This document shows positions 51,890 through 61,816 of a stretch of DNA of 64,000 nt, in pieces; positions within the stretch are counted from its first letter, which is position 1, and each line of letters begins with the position of its first letter. Source of the DNA: Thiocystis violascens DSM 198. Lineage in GTDB: Bacteria > Pseudomonadota > Gammaproteobacteria > Chromatiales > Chromatiaceae. The notes below the pieces were generated by a model. That model was given only the letters and a program-made list of their open reading frames with translations, ran no database searches and was not told the origin of the DNA. The stretch spans positions 1,955,478 through 2,019,477 of the forward strand of contig NC_018012.1 in NCBI RefSeq assembly GCF_000227745.2, written 5' to 3'. Both the position numbers and the translations under genes were made by a program.

Positions 51890-53149
51890 TCAAGGATGCA
51901 GCAAAATGTCTTCCAATGTCTGCTGTATTTCATTGTTGCCAAAGCTACAACCGGTGTCGCGCTTAATCACCAAGCGAACTTTGTTGATAACATCTTCGGT
52001 CAGGATCGCCCGGACCATGCTTGCGCGTGTCAAGGCGCTCACCTCATTCCAGCGTTTCTCCAGCATCCCCTTGCGGGTCATGCCGTCGCGGGAAATGAGC
52101 AGCAATCGCTCGCAATCCTCCAGGCTGACATCCGGCAACAGGTCGACCGAGAACACCAGGCTGGCGGTCACGATGTCTTGCATCGCGATATGGTAGATCC
52201 TCCAGGTGGAGAGGTTGGTTAGCAACGCCCAGCGGATCCCGGAATAGGCTCCGTAAGATGTCGCCTGAAAGACATGCTTGTCGCGCAAGCTGACTCCAGC
52301 GCGCTTGCTTTCGCCGACGATCAGATCTTGATCGATGACGGAGAGCACGTAGTCGGCCTTGCGCCCCTGAACCATTTGCTCTGCCTTGATCTCCTCCATG
52401 GCATACCCAAAGACATCCATCAGCATCTTATCGATGATCATGCGGGTATTGCTTTCGTTGATCTGCCCGTCAACGGCGGCCTGAATTTGCGGCAGAAAAC
52501 GCCGCAAGGATTGCTGCAAGGCTACCGCTTTTTCCGTCCAGATTTGTTTCGGGTTTCGGCGCCGACTCAGCGTGACGACATCCTCGCGATGGTCGTCAAT
52601 ATCAACCGGAGTTTTTTGAATGGTGACGCCCAATGCCGTCGCCAAGGCGTCAAGACCGCCGTTGTAACCTTGGCCGACCGCGCGAAATTTCCAGGATCCC
52701 TGATGACGGTAAAGGTCGCCCAACATCAAGGCGCGCTCCTGGCCGACGTTGGTCACATTAAAGCGGATCAGATCCTCTCCCGATAAATTGGTCACGCGAA
52801 TATAGAGCTGCTCGATCATCCCGCAATGCGGGCAATCGTCGGCGCCGGAGTTTGCCCCAATGGTGATCGTGAAAACGATCTTGGAGACGTCTTCCGGAAC
52901 GCGCGCCAGTAAGGCACGAAAAGCGCGCTGATCGGACTCGTGATCGGACTCTAAGCAGAGACTGCCGCAGGGGGTTTCGGTCTGGTTGTAGAAAACAAAA
53001 TCCTGATCGCTTCGCACCTTTCCTGACGCGCCCATCAAGAAGGCGCTGACATCAATATCCCAAGGAATGTCGGCGTCCCAGCCGACCCCAATCATGACGC
53101 TCTTGTCTGCGATCGGTGCGTTTGCGCCTTGCTGTAATTCGGTCCCCAT
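51890..53149 (-). CDS. TerD domain - type I restriction-like (HSDR_N) nuclease fusion
   Basis: A 419-aa fusion. Residues 1-180 are a TerD calcium-binding-type domain: MIGVGWDADIPWDIDVSAFLM, DQDFVFYNQ, FTITIGAN and FNVTNVGQERALMLGDLYRH. Residues about 200-419 are a PD-(D/E)XK nuclease of the HSDR_N type: GRKADYVLS (Asp266) and IVGESKRAG (Glu280, Lys282), then QATSYGAYSGIRWALLTNL and TWRIYHI. Two Cys pairs (C61/C65 and C106/C109) could bind zinc. The ATG at 53149 has AGGAGA at good distance. It is 120 bp behind bchD on the same strand. TerD proteins act in stress and phage resistance; a stress-gated nuclease is inferred. Confidence 0.85.
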   Translation of the reverse strand: MGTELQQGANAPIADKSVMIGVGWDADIPWDIDVSAFLMGASGKVRSDQDFVFYNQTETPCGSLCLESDHESDQRAFRALLARVPEDVSKIVFTITIGANSGADDCPHCGMIEQLYIRVTNLSGEDLIRFNVTNVGQERALMLGDLYRHQGSWKFRAVGQGYNGGLDALATALGVTIQKTPVDIDDHREDVVTLSRRRNPKQIWTEKAVALQQSLRRFLPQIQAAVDGQINESNTRMIIDKMLMDVFGYAMEEIKAEQMVQGRKADYVLSVIDQDLIVGESKRAGVSLRDKHVFQATSYGAYSGIRWALLTNLSTWRIYHIAMQDIVTASLVFSVDLLPDVSLEDCERLLLISRDGMTRKGMLEKRWNEVSALTRASMVRAILTEDVINKVRLVIKRDTGCSFGNNEIQQTLEDILLHP

Positions 53150-53185
53150 CGGCATTCTCCTGTGTGGATCCGCTCCGATCATCCC

Positions 53186-53273
53186 TTAAACCGCGTCGAC
53201 TCCAACGCGGGCAGATTGCCGCCAACCTGTCCGACCGCTCTAAATGATGCCGGTCGCTCTGGACGCGGTTTAA
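53186..53273. repeat. TTAAACCGCGTC-bounded repeat, locus C (behind bchD)
   Basis: An 88-bp unit from TTAAACCGCGTCG (53186) to GGACGCGGTTTAA (53273). The right end supplies the TAA stop codon of bchD on the reverse strand, the same placement as at the MBL gene. The inner sequence differs from loci A and B, so only the ends are conserved. Confidence 0.85.
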
Positions 53274-55105
53274 CCCGACGTCGCCCGCACCGCCTGCGTC
53301 AGCGAGTTGGCGTCCGCGTGGGGCAGCGGCAGATAGACCGCGCCCATCTCTTTCGCCAGATCGCGCCCCTGTTGCTGCGGACGCGGCGAGGTGTCGATGA
53401 CCAACGCCGTGATCTCCAGCGAACGCACCACCCGCGCCGCCGCCAGCGATTCCTCGCCGGCACGGGTCCGTCCGCCGGTGCCGTCGCGCGCGACGTTCGC
53501 CCGCCCGTCGGTCATGAGGATCAGCACCGGCGTGCCGCCGCGACGCTTGACCGAGTCGGCCAGGATCATCCCGAGATCGATGCCGGACGCCAGCGGCGTG
53601 CCGCCCCCGCCCGGCAGCCCGGCGAGACTGCGTTTGGCCCGCACCAGCGAGCGGGTCGGCGGTAGCAGCACCTCGGCGGCCTGACCGCGAAAGGCGACCA
53701 GCGCGACCTTGTCGCGACGCACATAGCAGTCCGCCAGCAGCAGCTCGACCGCGCCCTTGGCCTCGGCCAGACGATGCAGGGCCGAGGAGCCGGAGGCGTC
53801 GACGACGAAGATGGTGGTGGTTTCGGACTTGTGCTTGAAGCGGGTGATGCGGAAGTCGTCCTGACGCACCTCGATACGGGTCGACTCCTGACCGAAGCGC
53901 TCGCGTTCCTCCCGGCGCAGACGCTGCCAGGGGGCGGCGGCGCGCAGGGTTTCGACCACGTTCAGACGCAGTCCGGCGCGCGGCTCGCCGCACAGCACAC
54001 CCGCCGGGCGACCGCGCGTTTGGGCGTTCTGGACTGCGCCGGCCTTGCCAGTCTGACGCGCCCGCGAGCGGCGCAGCTTGCCCATCTGCAATTGCGCGAG
54101 CAGACCGGCCGGGATCGCGGCCTTGGTCGCTTCCAGGATCTGATCTTCGAGTTCCTGCGGTTCCTGCTGTTCGTTGGACTGGTTCTGCTCCTGATCCGGC
54201 TCGTCCGGTTCGGGCGGCGGCGGCTCGGCGTCCGGCGGCGGCTCCATCGGCGGCAGTTGGGTCGCGCGCGGGGCCAGCACCAGACGACCGGCGACCGCGA
54301 GATCCGCGTCCGCGACCTCGGTCCGTTCTTCCAGCGCGGCGGAGGCACAGGCGGCGCGACAGGCGAAGATAGACGCGCGCAGCGAGGGAATCCCCAGCGC
54401 CAGGGCGAGACCGCACAGCGCCTCGATCTGTTTTTCGGTGATCGTGACCGAGGGGAGCCGCGCGCGGGCCTCCAGGATGTCATCTGCGTCGTAGGGACAG
54501 GCGACCGCCTCATGGACACGGATATAGGTCAGTTCGAGATGGAAGGCGAGCCGATCGAGCAGGGCATTGAGCAGCCCTTCGTCCTCGCCAACGCCTTCGT
54601 CGAGCGCGACCACGGCGAACCGCGACGGGGTGCGCATCGCCAAACCGTCGCGCTCCAGCACCACCTCGCCGGCGTCGAAGGCCATGGTCAGACGCGCGGC
54701 GGTGCCGGCGGCGATGCGCTCTGCCATCGCCAGCTCGACCACGCCGCCGTGGGCCTCGACCAGCAGGCCGAGTTCGGCGACCGGACGGCCGGCGCTCAGG
54801 GTCGCGGCCAGATCCAGACCGCCGAGCAGTCGGCCGTCGGAGACGTGCAGCGGAATCCGCCGCTGGGGCGTGCCTTCGGGCTGAAGGTCGCGCATGACCG
54901 CCAGCCACTGATCGCGCACCGGCCCCGCCAGGGCGCGCAGCGAGACGCCGCCGGTGCCGACCGGATCGACCGACATCAGGACCGCCGCCAGCACGGCGTC
55001 ATCCCAGGGCGAGGGTCCGGGACCGGCCGGGGCCGGGTTGGGTGCCTGATTCAGGTCAGGCCCGCCGCCAGTGTCGACGGCGGGAGTCGCGCCGGCTGTG
55101 CTCAT
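53270..55105 (-). CDS. bchD: Magnesium chelatase subunit D
   Basis: A 611-aa BchD. The N-terminal AAA-like half (1-280) lacks a good Walker A; residues about 285-325 are a Pro/Glu/Gln-rich linker (PPPDAEPPPPEPDEPDQEQN); the C-terminal VWA domain has the MIDAS VVDASGSSAL (near 440) and TDGRANVARDG. BchD bridges BchI hexamers to BchH during Mg insertion into protoporphyrin IX. It overlaps bchI by 4 bp. bchH is not in the window. Confidence 0.96.
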   Translation of the reverse strand: MSTAGATPAVDTGGGPDLNQAPNPAPAGPGPSPWDDAVLAAVLMSVDPVGTGGVSLRALAGPVRDQWLAVMRDLQPEGTPQRRIPLHVSDGRLLGGLDLAATLSAGRPVAELGLLVEAHGGVVELAMAERIAAGTAARLTMAFDAGEVVLERDGLAMRTPSRFAVVALDEGVGEDEGLLNALLDRLAFHLELTYIRVHEAVACPYDADDILEARARLPSVTITEKQIEALCGLALALGIPSLRASIFACRAACASAALEERTEVADADLAVAGRLVLAPRATQLPPMEPPPDAEPPPPEPDEPDQEQNQSNEQQEPQELEDQILEATKAAIPAGLLAQLQMGKLRRSRARQTGKAGAVQNAQTRGRPAGVLCGEPRAGLRLNVVETLRAAAPWQRLRREERERFGQESTRIEVRQDDFRITRFKHKSETTTIFVVDASGSSALHRLAEAKGAVELLLADCYVRRDKVALVAFRGQAAEVLLPPTRSLVRAKRSLAGLPGGGGTPLASGIDLGMILADSVKRRGGTPVLILMTDGRANVARDGTGGRTRAGEESLAAARVVRSLEITALVIDTSPRPQQQGRDLAKEMGAVYLPLPHADANSLTQAVRATSG

Positions 55106-56130
55106 GCGCCAAACAGCTCCCCGACCGCGCGCTCGACCCGACTGGTGGAACCGGATTCGTCGAGCGGATCGCGGCGCAGACGGTGCCGCAGGGCCGAGGT
55201 GGCGATCGATTTCAGATGCGATTGTGTCACTTCGGTGTCGCCCAGCAGGGCAGCGAGCGCGCGCGCGGCACGGATCAGGGTCAGCTCGCCGCGCAGACCG
55301 TCGGTGCCGAGCTTGATGCAGAGCCGTCCGGCGTCTTCAAGGGTCGCATCCGGGACGGTCACGGTCGGCAGCAGCGCGCGCGCCTTCTCGATCGAACGGC
55401 GGACCTTGCCGTCCTTGCCTTTCCACTTGACCACGAAGGCGGAGGGATCGCGCTCGAACTCATCGCGCAGACGCACCACCTTGATACGGGTGGGCAGATC
55501 CTGTGGGGTCTTGACCTCGACCGAGAGACCGAAACGGTCCTGAAGCTGGGGCCGCAGTTCGCCCTCCTCCGGATTGCCCGAGCCGACTAGCACGAAGCGT
55601 GCCGGGTGACGGATACTCAGACCCTCGCGCTCGACCAAATTCTCGCCGGACGCGGCGACGTCGAGCAGCGAGTCGACCAGATGGTCTTCGAGCAGATTGA
55701 CCTCGTCGATATAGAGGAACCCGCGATGGGCACGCGCCAGCAGACCCGGCTCGAACGCCTTTTCGCCCTTGGTCAGGGCACGCTCCAGATCCAGCGCGCC
55801 GATGACCCGGTCCTCGGTGGCACCGAGCGGGAGATCGACCACCGGCACCGGCACCTGACGGCTTTTCAGCGGTCCTTTCTTGGCGCGATTGGTGCGGCAG
55901 TCGGCGCACAAGGCATCGTCGCCGGCCTCCGGGTCGCAGTTATAGGTGCAATCGACCGCGCGCATCTTCGGCAGGAGCGCGGCGAGTCCACGAATTGCCG
56001 TGGACTTACCGGTGCCCCGGTCGCCAAACACAAGAACCCCGCCAATCGACGGGTCAATGGCCGCAATCAACAGGGAGCGTTTCATCTCCTCCTGGGCGAC
56101 GACGGCTGAAAACGGAAACGGGATGGACAT
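55102..56130 (-). CDS. bchI: Magnesium chelatase ATPase subunit I
   Basis: A 342-aa AAA+ ATPase. Walker A GDRGTGKST (residues 36-44), Walker B GFLYIDEVNLL and sensor VGSGNPEEGELRPQLQDRFG are intact. A Cys cluster (DCTYNCDPEAGDDALCADC, about 79-97) is typical of the BchI group. It drives ATP-dependent Mg insertion with BchD. Transcribed leftward, divergent from bciB. Confidence 0.97.
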   Translation of the reverse strand: MSIPFPFSAVVAQEEMKRSLLIAAIDPSIGGVLVFGDRGTGKSTAIRGLAALLPKMRAVDCTYNCDPEAGDDALCADCRTNRAKKGPLKSRQVPVPVVDLPLGATEDRVIGALDLERALTKGEKAFEPGLLARAHRGFLYIDEVNLLEDHLVDSLLDVAASGENLVEREGLSIRHPARFVLVGSGNPEEGELRPQLQDRFGLSVEVKTPQDLPTRIKVVRLRDEFERDPSAFVVKWKGKDGKVRRSIEKARALLPTVTVPDATLEDAGRLCIKLGTDGLRGELTLIRAARALAALLGDTEVTQSHLKSIATSALRHRLRRDPLDESGSTSRVERAVGELFGA

Positions 56131-56606
56131 ACGCGGCGAACCTAGTTGCTATGATCTTGAAATGGCGCAAACGGCCGGTTGATCGGAAGCGCCCGACACA
56201 AAGCGCACACAGGCGCGCGGGCACCGTCCCAGTAAAAAGGACTCAGCCGTCAATCGCGCGACGAGCCCGGCGTTCATTCATCAAGCCCGCGACCCTAGCG
56301 CCCATCCCTAAGCGCGGTCAAGCGCGTTGCGTCAATCGGGCGGTAAATTTGGCAGAAAGGATGGTCCGGGGCAAAGATTCGCGTCCACCGTCGACTGGAC
56401 GCGGTTGCAACCCGGCGCGCGCGCAATCGATGGACGCCGCCGACGCATTTCGGGCAGACTGACGCGCGCGGCACCCGCATCCGCGTAAGCACCAGAAGAA
56501 CACCGCCGATCCCCGTTGAGGAGACTTTCCGTATCATGCAGACCCCTTCCGCACATCCAGAAACCGCCACCGGCGACGCCCGACCCACCCTTGACGGGAC
56601 AAACGC
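56131..56606. other. Intergenic region between divergent bchI and bciB
   Basis: A 476-bp gap that must carry both photosynthesis-gene promoters. I looked for the PpsR/CrtJ pattern TGT-N12-ACA and FNR boxes and saw no convincing match. No gene is supported. Confidence 0.45.
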
Positions 56607-57872
56607 ATGACCAACGCCGCCACCGCCCCCCTGGAAGAAGGCCCCTCGAAGGGATTCGGCCAGATCACGCTCCTCAGTCACGACGACCGTCTCAAGGGCC
56701 GCCCGCGTCTGTGCAGCGACTGCGGACTCTGCGACAGCGCGCTGAAACCGTCGATGCCGCAAGCCTGCATGTTCGTCGACAATCGGACCCAGGCGATCGA
56801 GCAACGTCTTCACGGTCGCAACCGCCAGCCTGACGACGAACTGCGTTTCGGGATTTATCGCGCGCAGTATGCCGCGCGGATGCGCCGCCCAAACCCCCAG
56901 GCCCAATGGAGCGGCATCGTGACGGCGCTCGGCGCGCGCCTGCTCGAACAGGGCAAGGTCGAGGCGGTCATCACCACCGGTGCCGCGCCCGGCACCCGTT
57001 TCAAGGCCCAGCCGATCCTGGCCCGCACAGCGGCGGAGGTCTTGGCCACCGCCGGCAACAAGCCCTGTCTCTCGCCCAATCTGAGTCTGCTCGACAGCGT
57101 GCGCGAACAGGGCATCAAGCGGCTCGCCTTGATTGGTACGAGCTGCCAGGTTCACGCGCTGCGGGCAGTCGAGGCGGAGCTTGGGCTGGAACAACTCTAC
57201 GTGATCGGCATTCCGTGCAGCGACAATGTTGCCTACGAGGATCTGACCTATTTTCTGACTCAGGTCTCGCGCTCGCCCGAAACCGTCGTCCATCATGAAT
57301 TCATGCAGGATTTCAGTCTCTGGATGCGTCATGAAGACGGCCATGTCGAGCGTCTCAACTTCGTCGACTTCCCGATGGACAAGCTGCATGGGATTTTCCC
57401 CTCGGCCTGTCTCTCCTGCTTCGACTATCCCAATGCGCTCAGCGATCTGACCGTCGGTTACATGGGTGCGGAACTCGGCTGGCAGTGGGTGCTGGCGCGC
57501 ACCGAACGCGGCGAGGAACTGTTCGAGTTGATGCGCCCCGATCTGGAGATCGGCGAGCTGACCGAGCGGGGCGACCGTCGACGCGGCATGCCGCGTTTCA
57601 TGGAGCGGCTCACGCATCCGCCTGGCGCCAAGCGGCCGCCCTTCCTGATCCGCAAATTGGTCGCGATGCTGCAACGCAGGAAAGGTCCGGGCGGGCTGGA
57701 ATTCGCGCGCGCGGTGATTGAGATGAAGCTCTTGCGTAACCTCAATTATGTGCGTGGCAAGTTCGCGCGGTTGGAGCCGCGGGTGGTGCCTTATCATGTG
57801 TATCAGACGCTTGAGCCCTATGCCGAACCCTATCGCGAGATCTTTGGGCGCGCGCTGGCGGATGAGTCCTAG
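56607..57872 (+). CDS. bciB: BciB-type divinyl (proto)chlorophyllide 8-vinyl reductase
   Basis: A 421-aa protein of the F420 hydrogenase beta-subunit family. The 4Fe-4S motif LCSDCGLCDSAL (near residue 36) and QACMF, GTSCQVHALR (near 175), GIPCSDN and ACLSCFDYPNAL (near 270) give the iron-sulfur and flavin sites known for BciB. It reduces the 8-vinyl group of divinyl chlorophyllide with ferredoxin. The position opposite bchI supports the role. A different FrhB-like activity is possible but less likely. Confidence 0.85.
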   Translation: MTNAATAPLEEGPSKGFGQITLLSHDDRLKGRPRLCSDCGLCDSALKPSMPQACMFVDNRTQAIEQRLHGRNRQPDDELRFGIYRAQYAARMRRPNPQAQWSGIVTALGARLLEQGKVEAVITTGAAPGTRFKAQPILARTAAEVLATAGNKPCLSPNLSLLDSVREQGIKRLALIGTSCQVHALRAVEAELGLEQLYVIGIPCSDNVAYEDLTYFLTQVSRSPETVVHHEFMQDFSLWMRHEDGHVERLNFVDFPMDKLHGIFPSACLSCFDYPNALSDLTVGYMGAELGWQWVLARTERGEELFELMRPDLEIGELTERGDRRRGMPRFMERLTHPPGAKRPPFLIRKLVAMLQRRKGPGGLEFARAVIEMKLLRNLNYVRGKFARLEPRVVPYHVYQTLEPYAEPYREIFGRALADES

Positions 57873-57920
57873 GGCGGTTGCCGCCGCCCTGGAAGCGCCG
57901 ATTGCCCTGGGGGCAGGGTC

Positions 57921-58790
57921 ATGCTGAGTTATCTTCATGGCTTTCATGCGGGCAATCATGCCGATGTCTTGAAGCACGCGGTGCTGGCGCTGCTGTTGGA
58001 TGCGCTGCTGGTCAAGCCCAAGCCGCTGGTGTTTTTGGACTCGCACGCCGGCTCCGGCGTGTATGACCTGACGAGTGAGCAGGCCCGCAAGACGGATGAG
58101 AGCGCGGATGGAATCGGTCGATTGTGGGCACGGAGGGAGTCATTTCCAGAACTGGCGCGCTATTTCGACGCCATCGCGGCGCTCAATCCGGACGGCGGCT
58201 ACGCGCGCTATCCGGGATCGCCGCAGCTCGCGCGGCATTGTCTGCGCGCGGATGACCGGCTGATCCTGATGGAGTTGCACAAGGCCGAGGTCCGGACGCT
58301 GCGCCATGCGCTGGACAGCGATCCACGAGTCAACATCCATCATCGCGACGGTTTCGAGGGATTGACCGCGCTGCTGCCGCCCAAGCCGCCGCGCGGTCTG
58401 GTGCTGATCGATCCGCCCTATGAGGTCAAGACCGACGTCGACCAGGTCGCGGACTGTCTCGCCGCCGCGCACGCGCGCTGGCCGACCGGGAGCTATGCCA
58501 TCTGGTATCCGCGTCTGGGGGTCCAGCGCGATCAGGCCGATCGCTTACTGAGGAAGCTGTCGCGCGCGATTCCGGAGTTCCTGGTCGCGGAGCTGGCGGT
58601 GCGTCCACAAGCGGACGACTTCGGCATGCACGGATCGGGGATGGTCATCGTGAACCCGCCCTGGCGCTTCGAGGAACGGCTCGGAACCTTGTTGCCCAGA
58701 CTCGCGGATGTGCTGGCAACCGAATCTCCCCAGCGCGGAACCAGGGGTGAATCAGCCTGCTGGCGTTTTGAATGGCTGCGCCGAGGCTAA
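57921..58790 (+). CDS. rlmJ: 23S rRNA (adenine(2030)-N6)-methyltransferase RlmJ
   Basis: A 289-aa SAM-dependent enzyme. MLSYLHGFHAGNHADVLKH is the fixed N-terminus, LDSHAGSGVYDL binds SAM, and LIDPPYEVKTD is the DPPY catalytic motif (near residue 160). It methylates A2030 in 23S rRNA. The ATG at 57921 has GGGGGCAGG upstream. It is 48 bp behind bciB. Confidence 0.95.
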   Translation: MLSYLHGFHAGNHADVLKHAVLALLLDALLVKPKPLVFLDSHAGSGVYDLTSEQARKTDESADGIGRLWARRESFPELARYFDAIAALNPDGGYARYPGSPQLARHCLRADDRLILMELHKAEVRTLRHALDSDPRVNIHHRDGFEGLTALLPPKPPRGLVLIDPPYEVKTDVDQVADCLAAAHARWPTGSYAIWYPRLGVQRDQADRLLRKLSRAIPEFLVAELAVRPQADDFGMHGSGMVIVNPPWRFEERLGTLLPRLADVLATESPQRGTRGESACWRFEWLRRG

Positions 58791-58807
58791 AGCAAGGTAG
58801 ATCATGC

Positions 58808-59356
58808 GTGCAAATCACCACAGTTGGCGAGTTACTGAATTGGTCGTATGCCAATCTCGCAATGGCACATGCAGCCGTCACAGCCAAAGCCGAAAAATAC
58901 GGGCGCACTCAGTTTATGATCCGTTCACGTCTTTACACGGGACTAAACAAACAGACAATGAGCATTGGCCCGCTTGCGGACGACGATCGCCTAAAAATGA
59001 TCTTGCCGAAAGCATGCTGCTATTGCGGAAGCAACCAGTTCCTGTCTGCGGATCATCTGATTCCAACAAAACGCGGCGGCGCAAATACCGGCGACAACCT
59101 TGTCTGGGCATGCCGTTCATGCAACAGCTCAAAGTCCACCCATGATGCACTCGAATGGTTGGCGGAGAGGAAAGAGTTCCCGTCCATCTTGCTGCTTCGG
59201 CGTTACCTCAAGCTTGCCATTGAAATGTGCCGCGAACGGAATCTCATGAATACACCGCTGGCCGAAGCACCAGCACTTCCGTTTTCCCTGTCTGCCATTC
59301 CGAGGACATATCCACAACCGAGCGAATTGCGATTGTGGGTAGTAGAAATCGCCTAA
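58808..59356 (+). CDS. HNH endonuclease
   Basis: About 182 aa from a GTG at 58808 with AAGGTAG upstream; an open frame begins 36 bp earlier inside rlmJ. The HNH core is complete: CCYCGSNQFLSADHLIPTKRG (zinc pair and DH), GDNLVWACRSCNSSKS (second zinc pair and Asn). Flanks are helical. Base composition is clearly lower in GC than the neighbours, pointing to transfer. Such lone HNH proteins occur in mobile DNA and defence loci; the target is unknown. Confidence 0.85.
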   Translation: MQITTVGELLNWSYANLAMAHAAVTAKAEKYGRTQFMIRSRLYTGLNKQTMSIGPLADDDRLKMILPKACCYCGSNQFLSADHLIPTKRGGANTGDNLVWACRSCNSSKSTHDALEWLAERKEFPSILLLRRYLKLAIEMCRERNLMNTPLAEAPALPFSLSAIPRTYPQPSELRLWVVEIA

Positions 59357-59375
59357 CTCAAATGTTCGGTGCGGC

Positions 59376-60263
59376 TCAGGATTCTCCGACATCCCCGAAA
59401 ACCGTCGGGATCTCGTCGTCCGGATTCAGATGCTCGACATTCAGCAGATGCACCCGGCGACTGTCCGCGCGCATCACGGTAAAGCGAAAGCGACCGAGTT
59501 CCACCGACTCGCCGCGCTTGGGCAGATGACCGAGCGCATTCACCACCAGACCGCCGATGGTGTCGAATTCCTCGTCCGGGAAGTCGCTGCCGAAATATTC
59601 GTTGAAATCCTCGATGGTGGTGCGGGCCTTGGCGCTGAATTCGTTGCGGTCGCGCCGGAAGATGCCCGAACCCTCGTCATAGTCGTGCTCGTCGTCGATC
59701 TCGCCGACGATCTGCTCCAGCACGTCCTCGATGGTCACCAGTCCCGCCGCGCTGCCGTATTCGTCGACCACGATGGCCATGTGGTTGCGGCTTGACCGGA
59801 ATTCTTTGAGCAGGACGTTGAGCCGCTTGCTGTCGGGGACGAACACGGCAGAGCGCAGGAGATCGCGGATGTTGAAGGCGCGTCGTCCATTCTCGACGCA
59901 GAAGGTCAGGAGATCCTTCGCCAGCAGGATGCCGACCACCTCGCCCTTGTCGTCGCCGGTGACCGGAAAGCGGGAGTGGGCCGATTTCACGGCGATCTGG
60001 AGGATTTTTTCCAGTGGGTCGTCGCGCCGGAGCGAGACCATTTCGGCGCGCGGGATCATGATGTCGCGCACCCGCAGGTCCGAGACCTGCAATACCCCTT
60101 CGATCATGCTGAGGGCATCCGTGTCCAACAGATCCCGTTGTTGCGCGTCCTTCAGCAACTCGATGAGCTGCTCCCTGTCCTGTGGTTCGCCCCCCAGCAT
60201 CTGGCCAATTCGTTCAATCCAGTTGCGTGAACGCGAATCCTCGCTAGATCGATCGCTCGTCAT
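59376..60263 (-). CDS. corC: HlyC/CorC-family CBS-domain protein
   Basis: A 295-aa cytosolic protein with a short N-terminal linker, a CBS pair (VRDIMIPRAEMVSLRR and VGILLAKDLLTF in the first; NHMAIVVDEYGSAAGLVTIED in the second) and a C-terminal CorC_HlyC domain (TIGGLVVNALGHLPKRGE). It lacks membrane helices, like E. coli CorC/YbeX. It is associated with magnesium/cobalt homeostasis and ribosome biology. It ends the miaB-phoH-ybeY-corC series. Confidence 0.92.
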   Translation of the reverse strand: MTSDRSSEDSRSRNWIERIGQMLGGEPQDREQLIELLKDAQQRDLLDTDALSMIEGVLQVSDLRVRDIMIPRAEMVSLRRDDPLEKILQIAVKSAHSRFPVTGDDKGEVVGILLAKDLLTFCVENGRRAFNIRDLLRSAVFVPDSKRLNVLLKEFRSSRNHMAIVVDEYGSAAGLVTIEDVLEQIVGEIDDEHDYDEGSGIFRRDRNEFSAKARTTIEDFNEYFGSDFPDEEFDTIGGLVVNALGHLPKRGESVELGRFRFTVMRADSRRVHLLNVEHLNPDDEIPTVFGDVGES

Positions 60264-60269
60264 GAGTGG

Positions 60270-60764
60270 TTACCAAATCTCCAAGTCTTGCTGATGTTCA
60301 TAGGGTGGCGGGAATCCTAACCCGCCCAGGATGTTCGTTTCCAGGGTTTCCATCGCCTCGGCCTCGGCCTCGTCAAGATGATCGTAATCAAGCAGATGCA
60401 GCACGCCATGGACGACCATGTGCGCCCAATGCGCCTGCGCTTCCTTGCCCTGTTCCAGTGCCTCGCGGCGCACCACCTCGGCGCAGATCACCAGATCGCC
60501 GAGCAGGTCGCAGATCGCGTCGTCAGGGGCCAGGCCAGGCGGAAGCTCGAACGGGAAGGAGAGGACATTGGTCGGTCGATCAAGACCGCGATACTGACGA
60601 TTCAGCGCCGCGCCTTCGTCCGTATCCACGATGCGAATCGTCAACTCCGCGCACTCGCGATGGCCGTCAAGCGCGGCCAGCGTCCAGCGTTCGAACTGAG
60701 GCAACGAAGGCAGTTCGGGGGCATCCGTCGCCAGTTGCAGGTCGAGTTCCAGGTGTACGGCCAT
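60270..60764 (-). CDS. ybeY: Endoribonuclease YbeY
   Basis: A 164-aa zinc-dependent RNase. The [11 protein letters not shown] motif (three His ligands) and [18 protein letters not shown] are intact. YbeY matures 16S rRNA 3' ends and takes part in ribosome quality control. The ATG at 60764 has no obvious ribosome binding site; its leader consists of seven heptanucleotide repeats. It is 6 bp before corC. Confidence 0.94.
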   Translation of the reverse strand: MAVHLELDLQLATDAPELPSLPQFERWTLAALDGHRECAELTIRIVDTDEGAALNRQYRGLDRPTNVLSFPFELPPGLAPDDAICDLLGDLVICAEVVRREALEQGKEAQAHWAHMVVHGVLHLLDYDHLDEAEAEAMETLETNILGGLGFPPPYEHQQDLEIW

Positions 60765-60770
60765 TGGGTC

Positions 60771-60817
60771 GGTTGTCGATTGTCGATTGTCGGTTGTCGG
60801 TTGTCGGTTGTCGGTTG

Positions 60818-60819
<2 letters not shown>
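60771..60819. repeat. Seven tandem copies of a heptanucleotide (GGTTGTC/GATTGTC)
   Basis: Perfect 7-bp periodicity over 49 bp: GGTTGTC, GATTGTC twice, then GGTTGTC four times. It fills the whole phoH-ybeY gap, touching the phoH stop codon on one side and ending just before the ybeY start on the other. The copy number could vary and alter spacing or translation of ybeY. Confidence 0.9.

Positions 60820-61812
<993 letters not shown>

Positions 61813-61816
<4 letters not shown>

Noticed and set aside
53774..55543. A 589-codon forward frame across bchD and bchI
   Set aside because: Antisense to two well-conserved Mg-chelatase genes; composition typical of a shadow frame.
56131..56606. PpsR/CrtJ operators (TGT-N12-ACA) between bchI and bciB
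   Set aside because: Scanning both strands by eye gave no site with both halves at the right spacing.
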